From the NCBI GenBank assembly GCA_903847415.1, contig CAINDR010000020.1, positions 1 through 39,678 on the forward strand: a DNA stretch of 39,678 nt. Reading direction: 5' to 3'. Below the pieces are notes generated by a model. It had not been told where the DNA came from. It worked only from the letters and a program-made list of their open reading frames with translations, and ran no database searches. Source of the DNA: Candidatus Falkowiibacteriota bacterium (GTDB lineage Bacteria > Patescibacteriota > Patescibacteriia > Patescibacteriales > UBA12465). Shown here piece by piece: positions 10,011 to 18,039 of the stretch. The position numbers were made by a program, and so were the translations under genes. Positions within the stretch are counted from its first letter, which is position 1. Each line of letters begins with the position of its first letter.

Positions 10011-10967
10011 TCAGATAATCTTGGTAATAATTGCAAACCAAGCCAGGGCAATCCATTGAATAACATAGATAACTGTGACATTTTTACTACAAAAAGTCAA
10101 AATAGAAAGGAATTTATCAGATAATCGATAATAATTAAAGTTGATAATTCCTAACCAAAAAACCACAAACGATCCCATCATCAAGACGGATCCCAAGTTA
10201 TGCCGCCAAAAAGATAGTGATGATAAATTTGGATCAACTAGTAATAAAATAAAACCTAAATAAAAAATAGGAATCATCTTCAGAAGAGCATTTTGATAAA
10301 ATCTTTTTTTATCGTTTACTTTAATCAAAATAGTGCCAAAATAAAAACCAATGAGCGAATAAACAAACCAAGGAAAAAATGGAAATAAAACATATTCAGC
10401 TACACCAAAAAAAGGTTCAACTAAATAAACCAAAACTGGATTAACAAAATTTAGTTGAAATAACATTGGTGATATCAGGGCAACAATCAACGCAATGACT
10501 AAATAATAAACAGGTCTAATTTTTTGCCACCTTAACAATGAAATACCAACTAGACTTAATCCCGCCACCTGAAAAATATCTATTTCCAATAAATAATCAA
10601 GGGGGCGCAAGTGATAAATAATCCTTTCAGGATTTTCAATAATACCAAAATATTGTAACAAAATTAGTGGTAGATAAAAACGAAAAAAAGATAGAGCGTA
10701 ACCAAAAATAATCAATTTCAATCCCCTAAAAAATAGTGACCGAGGATCACTATTATGTGAACTAACAATATTTGCCCCCATTAAAAACAAAAAGACTGGC
10801 GCTCCAAATATAATTGCCACAAATAACACAGCGCTATCTAGAGTTGAACTATGAAAAAAACCACTGAAAATTAACTGCCAAGTGTGCTGAATAATCATTA
10901 AAAAAATTGCTATTCCTCGCGCAACGTCAAATTCTATATTTCTTTTTTTTAATAATTCCGTCTGCAT
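10011..10967 (-). CDS. Multi-TM protein, DUF1624/HGSNAT-like (heparan-alpha-glucosaminide N-acetyltransferase-like) acyltransferase
   Basis: RNIEFDVARGIAIFLMIIQHTWQ N-terminal motif, GAPVFLFLMGANI, many TM helices. Confidence 0.65.
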   Translation of the reverse strand: MQTELLKKRNIEFDVARGIAIFLMIIQHTWQLIFSGFFHSSTLDSAVLFVAIIFGAPVFLFLMGANIVSSHNSDPRSLFFRGLKLIIFGYALSFFRFYLPLILLQYFGIIENPERIIYHLRPLDYLLEIDIFQVAGLSLVGISLLRWQKIRPVYYLVIALIVALISPMLFQLNFVNPVLVYLVEPFFGVAEYVLFPFFPWFVYSLIGFYFGTILIKVNDKKRFYQNALLKMIPIFYLGFILLLVDPNLSSLSFWRHNLGSVLMMGSFVVFWLGIINFNYYRLSDKFLSILTFCSKNVTVIYVIQWIALAWFAIITKII

Positions 10968-10971
10968 TAAT

Positions 10972-11751
10972 TTAGCCTTTCAAGTTCTCCACCTCAATTC
11001 CCACCGGAGCATGATCTGAGCCAGTTGTTTGATCAAGAATAAAAGCTCTTTTGAGGTGTTTTTTTATTTTTTCTGAAACACAAAAATAATCAATCCGCCA
11101 GCCAACATTTCTCACTCGAGCCATCGCTCGATAACTCCACCAAGAGTATTGAATTTTATTATCATTTAAAAAACGGAAAGAATCAACAAAGCCTTGATCA
11201 ATAAAAGAAGTCATCCAAGATCTTTCTTCATTGGTGAATCCGGGGTTACCAATATTTTCCTTTGGTCTTGCTAAATCAATTTCTTGATGAGCAACATTAA
11301 AGTCGCCACAAATAATTACTGGCTTCTTTTTTTCTAGTTTTTTTAAATTAAGAACCAAATAGTTATTGTAGGATATTTTGTAATCTAGTCGCGAAAGCTC
11401 GTGATTGGCATTAGGAAAATAACAATTTACTAAATAAAAATCAGCAAATTCCAGAATTTGGGTTCTCCCTTCGTTATCAAAACTTTCCTCTCCAAAACCA
11501 TTTTTAACACTAATCGGTTGAACCACCTGATCACGAACTAAAACAGCAGTACCACTATATCCTGGCCTGGAAGCGCTATTCCAATATTCGAGGTAACCAG
11601 GGAAATCGAAAGTAGTCTCCTCTTGCGTGCTTTGAGAAATCTTAATTTCCTGCAAACACAAAACATCGGGCAATTCTGCCCGAAGAAAATCAGTGAATCC
11701 TTTTTTGAGTACCGCACGGATACCATTAACGTTCCAAGAAATTAACTTCAT
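10972..11751 (-). CDS. xthA: Exodeoxyribonuclease III family (ExoIII/XthA, AP endonuclease); ORF opens at 11805, MKLISWNVNG start preferred
   Basis: MKLISWNVNGIRA, LCLQEIK, CGDFNVAH, DYFCVS, GSDHAPV motifs. Confidence 0.93.
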   Translation of the reverse strand: MKLISWNVNGIRAVLKKGFTDFLRAELPDVLCLQEIKISQSTQEETTFDFPGYLEYWNSASRPGYSGTAVLVRDQVVQPISVKNGFGEESFDNEGRTQILEFADFYLVNCYFPNANHELSRLDYKISYNNYLVLNLKKLEKKKPVIICGDFNVAHQEIDLARPKENIGNPGFTNEERSWMTSFIDQGFVDSFRFLNDNKIQYSWWSYRAMARVRNVGWRIDYFCVSEKIKKHLKRAFILDQTTGSDHAPVGIEVENLKG

Positions 11752-11810
11752 AGAGAAATAATTATGTGATATAATAATGATACTAAAAATTAGACATTCT
11801 TTCAATCAAT

Positions 11811-12602
11811 ATGGATAACGAATTACAAGATCGAATTCGCTTAGCGGACATCAAGGCTCGACATAAAAACAAACTAAAGCCCTGGTATAAAAAATGGTGG
11901 GGGGTAACCACCATTATCCTCGCCATGATTATTCTTTCTTTAGTAACAATGGCCGTGCTCTATGTTTACCAAAGCGCCAAAAGAATTAATGCTGATCGAG
12001 AAGCGCTTTATTCCGGCAAAAGACCAGATTTGATTAAACTGTTAGTTGAAGGGCAAAACCGTCCTTTTCTTGGCAACCCCGAAGCTAAAATTGTGATTGT
12101 CGAATACTCAGATTTTGCTTGCCCTTACTGCAAAGACAATCAAGCTGCCATCAAATCCATCTTGAAAAAATATGGAGCTCAAGTCAAGCTAGTTTTTCGC
12201 AACCTCATTCTTCATGAAGATTCTGAATCATTATCACTAGCTGCTCTCTGTGCTGGCGAACAACAAAAAAATGGCAATAGTCTTTTTTGGCCAATGCATG
12301 ATCAACTATTTAATTTGCAAGGAAAAATCACTGCTGCCGATTTACCAAAAATTGCTACCGGACTTGGCGCAAATGAAGAAACTTTTAACACTTGTTTAAA
12401 GAGTGGAAAATATTTGGGAATTTTAAATATCGACATGGAAAATGCGAATGCTCTTGAAATTACTGGTTCCCCAACTTGGTTTATCAACAACTACAAAATT
12501 GATGGCCTCGTCACCGAAGAAGAATTAGAAAGTATGATTAAGGAATTGATTACTAATGGTCCAGGAGTTGACGAAACAAGTGTCACTCCAGAAACAAAAT
12601 AA
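11811..12602 (+). CDS. Membrane-anchored DsbA-like thiol:disulfide oxidoreductase (thioredoxin_4 type)
   Basis: N-terminal TM (VTTIILAMIILSLVTMAVLYVY), VEYSDFACPYCKDNQ (CPYC active site), ITGSPTWFINNYKI (cis-Pro region). Confidence 0.9.
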   Translation: MDNELQDRIRLADIKARHKNKLKPWYKKWWGVTTIILAMIILSLVTMAVLYVYQSAKRINADREALYSGKRPDLIKLLVEGQNRPFLGNPEAKIVIVEYSDFACPYCKDNQAAIKSILKKYGAQVKLVFRNLILHEDSESLSLAALCAGEQQKNGNSLFWPMHDQLFNLQGKITAADLPKIATGLGANEETFNTCLKSGKYLGILNIDMENANALEITGSPTWFINNYKIDGLVTEEELESMIKELITNGPGVDETSVTPETK

Positions 12603-12606
12603 AAAC

Positions 12607-13179
12607 ATGCAAGAAATTAGAATTCATGGACGAGGAGGACAAGGGGTGGTCACAGCGGCTGAATTAATTGCGACTGCTGGTTTTTTTGCTGGCCTTCAAA
12701 CTCAAGCCTTCCCTCTTTTTGGCGTTGAAAGAAGTGGCGCTCCAATTTCTGCTTTCGCCAGAATTTCCAAGGAAAAAATTATCACTAGAGATCAAGTCTA
12801 TCGACCAGATTTTTTAATTGTTCAAGACTCAAGTTTATTAAGCCAAAAAAATATTTTTTCTGGTTATTCTGAACATACTTTAATTATTATCAATAGCGAA
12901 AAAAGCTCAAAAGAACTAGCCAGCTACATCAAAAAAGAGGTGGGCATAAAAATTAAAGAAAAAAATATTTATAGCGCACCAGCTACCGAAATTGCTATTA
13001 GAATTATCGGAAAAAATATTATCAATACTGTTATTCTTGGTATTTTTGCAAAAGCCAGTCAATTACTTACTTTAAGCGACTTAGAAAAAGCAATTACCAA
13101 AAAATTCCAAAACAAGGACCAAGAAATTATTAAGAAAAATTTAGAAGCAATCAAAGAAGCTTATGACTACCAAAAATAA
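12607..13179 (+). CDS. porG: 2-oxoacid:ferredoxin oxidoreductase gamma subunit (ORF opens at 12556; ATG 12607 preferred)
   Basis: MQEIRIHGRGGQGVVTAAELIA, FGVERSGAPISAFARIS. Confidence 0.93.
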   Translation: MQEIRIHGRGGQGVVTAAELIATAGFFAGLQTQAFPLFGVERSGAPISAFARISKEKIITRDQVYRPDFLIVQDSSLLSQKNIFSGYSEHTLIIINSEKSSKELASYIKKEVGIKIKEKNIYSAPATEIAIRIIGKNIINTVILGIFAKASQLLTLSDLEKAITKKFQNKDQEIIKKNLEAIKEAYDYQK

Positions 13180-13396
13180 TTCACTTAGTAATAAAACTGG
13201 CAATTGGCGAACTCATCGGCCAGAAATTAATCACCAAAAATGCATCGGCTGTTCTTTGTGTGCAAAAATTTGTCCAGAAGCTTGCATTGAAATGAAAAAC
13301 CACAAAGCCTTTGTGGATGACGATTATTGCAAAGGATGCGCTCTCTGCGCTCATGAATGCCCAGTGAAAGCGATTGAAATGAAAGAAGATTTTTAA
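13163..13396 (+). CDS. porD: 2-oxoacid:ferredoxin oxidoreductase delta subunit (2x[4Fe-4S] ferredoxin)
   Basis: CIGCSLCAKICPEAC and CKGCALCAHECPVKA. Confidence 0.93.
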   Translation: MTTKNNSLSNKTGNWRTHRPEINHQKCIGCSLCAKICPEACIEMKNHKAFVDDDYCKGCALCAHECPVKAIEMKEDF

Positions 13397-13397
13397 T

Positions 13398-14564
13398 ATG
13401 AAAAAAAATCAAAAACAACTATTAGAGGGATCAAGGGCAATTGCCCTAACGATTGCCAATATTCAACCAGAGGTGGTGAGTGCTTATCCAATTACTCCGC
13501 AAACTCATATCGTTGAAGACTTAGCAACTCTTTACGCTAGCGGAAAATCAAGTTTTGAATATGTGCGCGCTGAAAGTGAATTTTCCGCTGCCTCAATCGT
13601 AATGGGGGCAAGTGCTGCTGGCGCTAGAACTTATAGTGCCACTAGTGGACAAGGACTACTCCTTATGAATGAGGTGGTCTATTGTATTGCCGGTTTGCGT
13701 CTTCCGGTTGTCATGACTGATGCCAATCGAGCGATCTCGGCACCAATCAATATTTGGAATGATCATAGTGATGTAATGACAATTCGCGATGCTGGTTGGT
13801 TTCAGTTTTTCGCTGAAAATCACCAAGAAGCTGTTGATCAACATGTCTTGGCTTATAAACTAGCTGAAAAGCATCGTTTACCAGCAATGATTAATGTGGA
13901 TGGCTTTCTTGTCACTCATTTATTTGAACCCGTAGAAATCCCCAGCACGACTTTAATTAAAAAATTTCTTCCCAAAAGACCGGTTAAAAAAGGAGAGGTG
14001 CTTGATCCAAAACATCCAAGTACTCTTGGCGAATTCTATGGACCAGAATATTACTTCGAATCCAGACAAAAACTTCACGAAGATTTAATGACGAGCATTA
14101 AAGATATTAATAGTGAATACAAAAAACTACAAAGAATATTTGGACGAAAAAATAAAGAAGCAAGAATTGATAATGGATTACTTGAATATTGTGGACCAAA
14201 AAAACCAAAGAAAATTATTGTCGCTATGGGTTCAGTAATTGGCACTATTAAAGAAACCTTGAAAGACAAAAACCACCAAGATGTTGGCGTTTTAAAAATA
14301 AAATGTTTTCGTCCCTTTCCATATCAAGAAGTAAAAGAGATTCTTAGGAACAGCGAGCAAGTAGCAGTTCTAGAAAAGATTTCCAGTAATGGCAGTTTTT
14401 CACCATTATACTTAGAATTAACTGCCGCTTTGCAAAATGAAAAAATCATTATCAATAATTTCATCGCTGGCTTAGGTGGAAGAGATATTAGTCGAGCAAT
14501 TATTAAAAAAATGCTCAATTCAATTAGCGCTAAAAACATTAAACCGATTTTTCTTGGTAAATAA
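13398..14564 (+). CDS. porA: 2-oxoacid:ferredoxin oxidoreductase alpha subunit
   Basis: SAYPITPQTHIVE, YVRAESEFSAASIVMGASAAGARTYSATSGQGL. Confidence 0.94.
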   Translation: MKKNQKQLLEGSRAIALTIANIQPEVVSAYPITPQTHIVEDLATLYASGKSSFEYVRAESEFSAASIVMGASAAGARTYSATSGQGLLLMNEVVYCIAGLRLPVVMTDANRAISAPINIWNDHSDVMTIRDAGWFQFFAENHQEAVDQHVLAYKLAEKHRLPAMINVDGFLVTHLFEPVEIPSTTLIKKFLPKRPVKKGEVLDPKHPSTLGEFYGPEYYFESRQKLHEDLMTSIKDINSEYKKLQRIFGRKNKEARIDNGLLEYCGPKKPKKIIVAMGSVIGTIKETLKDKNHQDVGVLKIKCFRPFPYQEVKEILRNSEQVAVLEKISSNGSFSPLYLELTAALQNEKIIINNFIAGLGGRDISRAIIKKMLNSISAKNIKPIFLGK

Positions 14565-14575
14565 TTATCAAAAAT

Positions 14576-15838
14576 ATGAGAAAACACAAAAAAAACCTTT
14601 CTAAAAAAGTTTTTACTTATTTTATTGGCGTTTATTTTGTGCTTTCTGGGATTTTAATAAGTAGAAATGATATTTTAGCTGCTGGTGGAATTGGCACGGC
14701 CTGCACAAACAACGCTGAATGCACTTATGGCTTGTATTGCTCAACTGCTCCAATCTCAAACTATCCAGCCAATACTTGTATTCCACAAGCTACTGCTGGA
14801 GCAACGCCAGTGACCACCGCTGATATGACCGAAGTCTTGGCCCCCAAGAAAAAGATGGTTGAGACAATAAAATTTACACCCCAAATCGGAATACCGGGGT
14901 CTTTTGAAAAAGGAACTGCTTATGACGCAGGGGAACAAAAAATAAATTCTACTACCGGAAAAACGGAGATGGCCACTAATCTCTTTTCCAAATATCTTGG
15001 GGCATTTTACCGCTACGGCTTATCCATTGTTGGTCTTATCGCAACTGTTACTTTAATGGGTGGTGGAATTCTCTGGTTAACTTCGATGGGGAATGATAGT
15101 AAAATTACTAAAGCCAAGGAAATGATTTTTGGTAGCCTAGTTGGAGTTGCCCTCCTTTATGGATCATACTTAATTCTCAACACAGTTAACCCAGCAATGG
15201 TCCAATTAAAAAGTATTAATACCCCAATTATCGCGCCAGTTGAACTAATCTGCTGTCAATTCTCTAATGACGCCAAAATGATTACTGATGAAAAGTGCGT
15301 TAGTGAGAAGGGGAAAAGAAAATATGGTTATAGCAAAGAAGGTAGTTTGTGTGTCAAAAATGGTTGTTGTGTTGTCACAATCAAAACTACAAAAAACGAA
15401 TATACTCAATGCCTAGAAACCAGTAGTGGTCTTTGCAAAATGAAATTTTGGAATCCTACTTCCTTTAAATTCCATGATGCTCAGTGCTCAGATCCAAAAT
15501 CTGGTGTCTCCGCTATCTGTGCTAATAACATGTTTAATTGTGAGGGAATAGAAGACGGCGAAGACTGCCAATATAACGTGGGAACTACAAAAACAAACAA
15601 AATCACCAAAGAACTCCCTGGCGCAACCTGTTATGGTGGAACTTGTTATCTTAGCGGTGATCAAATGGGCCTAGGAATGCCATGCGGAAATCGTCCTGGA
15701 AGTTTATGCTATCGAAATAATTGCAGTGGTAAAAGTAGCGATGGAAAAGAATTGTATACGGACAAAAAGGATGTTGATTTTAAGGATAATTGCGCAAAGG
15801 GATTAAGTTGTTGTAATACTAAAACCGCTTCTGAATAA
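14576..15838 (+). CDS. Cys-rich secreted/membrane protein with TrbC/VirB2-like two-TM core (paralog 1)
   Basis: Signal peptide; RYGLSIVGLIATVTLMGGGILWLTSMGNDSKITKAKEMIFGSLVGVALLYGSYLILNTVNP; Cys-rich N- and C-terminal ectodomains. Confidence 0.82.
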   Translation: MRKHKKNLSKKVFTYFIGVYFVLSGILISRNDILAAGGIGTACTNNAECTYGLYCSTAPISNYPANTCIPQATAGATPVTTADMTEVLAPKKKMVETIKFTPQIGIPGSFEKGTAYDAGEQKINSTTGKTEMATNLFSKYLGAFYRYGLSIVGLIATVTLMGGGILWLTSMGNDSKITKAKEMIFGSLVGVALLYGSYLILNTVNPAMVQLKSINTPIIAPVELICCQFSNDAKMITDEKCVSEKGKRKYGYSKEGSLCVKNGCCVVTIKTTKNEYTQCLETSSGLCKMKFWNPTSFKFHDAQCSDPKSGVSAICANNMFNCEGIEDGEDCQYNVGTTKTNKITKELPGATCYGGTCYLSGDQMGLGMPCGNRPGSLCYRNNCSGKSSDGKELYTDKKDVDFKDNCAKGLSCCNTKTASE

Positions 15839-15858
15839 CAAAAATAATAGTTAACGTT

Positions 15859-17142
15859 ATGAAAATAAAAAATAATAAACAAATAATAATAAGGATATTT
15901 GGATATTTTTTTGTTACCTATTTTTTATTAACCGGAATTCTTGTTAGTCGCACAGATGTTTTTGCTTATGGACTCGGAACCGGGGAATCTTGCGCCAAGG
16001 ATGAAGAGTGTGATGGTGCAAATAATCTTGCCTGCATTATTCCTCCAGGTGTTTGTGCTCCACCAGGATCAGGGACTCTTTGTAATTCTAATAGCTATTG
16101 CGAAAATCAAATCGAGCCAAAAGGAACAATGTCTTGCCAAAAAGTTTGGGGACAAGGATATTGTTTGCCAAAAACAAAAATTCCCACCAATCTCGATTTA
16201 AATGCAATTGAGGAAAATTACAAACCAAAAACAGCAACCAAGCCAGTTGAATCCTTAAAATTTACCCCCCAGGTTTCAATTCCTAATTCTTACATCCAAG
16301 GAACGGTTAAAGTTGGCTATTCTACTGGCACAAAAATGGCAAGTGATTTATTGCCACAATATGTTGGCAGCTTCTATCGCTATGGGTTAATGATCGTTGG
16401 GCTAATTGCGACTGTCACTTTGATGGGTGGTGGAATTCTCTGGCTAACCTCAATGGGAAATGATAGTAAAATTACTAAAGCTAAAGAAATGATTTTTGGT
16501 AGCTTGACCGGAGTGGCCTTGCTTTATGGATCTTATTTAATTTTAAATACCATTAACCCGGAGCTGATCCAGCTAAAAACAATTGAAAGCCAAAGTATTT
16601 CCAAAGTGGAACTGGACAATGTCTGTTGTCTCACTGCCAGCAAATCTTTTATGACCAACTCCACTCAGTGCTTAAAAGAAAATGGGAAAAGATTTTCTGG
16701 CGCTTATGCTAAAAATGGCCGATGCGAACAAGGTGGTTGTTGTGTAAGAAGTGTGCATTTCAAAAATAACACAAAAGATCCCCAAGTTTTAAAATGCACC
16801 AAAAAAACAGATAAAAAAAATGGATGTGAGCCAGATGTTCTCTCAAGTAACGGCAATAACCTTGTTTCTGAATACAAAGATTTTTCCTGTGAATCATTAG
16901 TGGAGTGCAAGGGAACGAATTTTGATGTTTGTGAGGGCGTAGAAAATGGAAAAGGAGTATTTGGTGGTTATTGTTTTGATGGTTTCCTTTTAGACGATGA
17001 GGGAAAAGTTGGAGAAAAATGTGGAAGAAGTGGCGGAATATGCACAAAATTAAAGGCATCAGAATCTTGCGATGACTGGGACGCTAATGGAAGAAGTTGT
17101 GCTGAAAACGGAGTTTGGTGTTGTGTTGGTGGCCGATATTAA
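15859..17142 (+). CDS. Cys-rich secreted/membrane protein with TrbC/VirB2-like two-TM core (paralog 2)
   Basis: Same core RYGLMIVGLIATVTLMGGGILWLTSMGNDSKITKAKEMIFGSLTGVALLYGSYLILNTINP; different Cys-rich ectodomains. Confidence 0.82.
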   Translation: MKIKNNKQIIIRIFGYFFVTYFLLTGILVSRTDVFAYGLGTGESCAKDEECDGANNLACIIPPGVCAPPGSGTLCNSNSYCENQIEPKGTMSCQKVWGQGYCLPKTKIPTNLDLNAIEENYKPKTATKPVESLKFTPQVSIPNSYIQGTVKVGYSTGTKMASDLLPQYVGSFYRYGLMIVGLIATVTLMGGGILWLTSMGNDSKITKAKEMIFGSLTGVALLYGSYLILNTINPELIQLKTIESQSISKVELDNVCCLTASKSFMTNSTQCLKENGKRFSGAYAKNGRCEQGGCCVRSVHFKNNTKDPQVLKCTKKTDKKNGCEPDVLSSNGNNLVSEYKDFSCESLVECKGTNFDVCEGVENGKGVFGGYCFDGFLLDDEGKVGEKCGRSGGICTKLKASESCDDWDANGRSCAENGVWCCVGGRY

Positions 17143-17166
17143 AAAGATTTAATTATAAAAAGCGAA

Positions 17167-18039
17167 ATGAATACCTCAAAAAAACTCCTCCTCCCCGGAC
17201 ATAATGCTTGCGCTGGTTGCGGACAACTCGTTGCGGTGCAGGCTGTCATGAGAGGACTAAATGAAAATACAATTATTTCCAACGCTACTGGTTGTCTTGA
17301 AGTGACTTCATCTTCACATAACCAAAGCGCCTGGAACATTCCTTGGATCCACACGCTATTTGAAAGCGCTGCTCCAGTAGCTTCTGGTATCTTAGCCGCT
17401 TTAAAAAATAAAAAAATAAAAAACCCACCAACAATTGTTGTTCAAGCAGGAGATGGTGGAACTTTTGATATCGGTTTTGGCCAAGTAAGTGGGATGTGGG
17501 AAAGAAATGAAAAAGTTTTATATATCTGTTACGACACCGAGGCTTATTCCAACACTGGGATTCAAGCTTCTGGCGCAACTCCTTATGGCGCTTCAACAAC
17601 AACCACTCCAAATAGTGAATATTCAATTGGTTCAAGTCAAAAAAAGAAAGACATGATTGGGGTTGCTTTGTCTCATGGGTTGCAATACATTGCTCAAAGT
17701 ACTGCCGGCTTTCCTGATGACATTACTAAAAAAGTCAAAGCAGCATTGGAGTTTGATGGACCAACTTATATTCAAATTCTCTCTCCTTGTATTCCTGGCT
17801 GGAAAATAAAAAATGATGAAGCGGTAATAATGGGAAAACTAGCTGTTGAAACAGGACTCTACCCACTCCTAGAATACCGAAATGGGAAATTAAGCTCTTC
17901 CAGCGTTAATGATAACTTCTCAAAAAAACCAGTCACAAAATATTTAAATAGCCAAGGACGATTTAAACATTTAAAAGAATTAGATCTGGCTACTATCCAA
18001 GAAATTGCTAATAAAAATATTGAAAAGTATAAAATATGA
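17167..18039 (+). CDS. porB: 2-oxoacid:ferredoxin oxidoreductase beta subunit (TPP-binding)
   Basis: GHNACAGCGQ, GDGGTFDIGFGQVSG, YDTEAYSNTGIQASGATPYGA, SPCIPGW. Confidence 0.95.
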   Translation: MNTSKKLLLPGHNACAGCGQLVAVQAVMRGLNENTIISNATGCLEVTSSSHNQSAWNIPWIHTLFESAAPVASGILAALKNKKIKNPPTIVVQAGDGGTFDIGFGQVSGMWERNEKVLYICYDTEAYSNTGIQASGATPYGASTTTTPNSEYSIGSSQKKKDMIGVALSHGLQYIAQSTAGFPDDITKKVKAALEFDGPTYIQILSPCIPGWKIKNDEAVIMGKLAVETGLYPLLEYRNGKLSSSSVNDNFSKKPVTKYLNSQGRFKHLKELDLATIQEIANKNIEKYKI

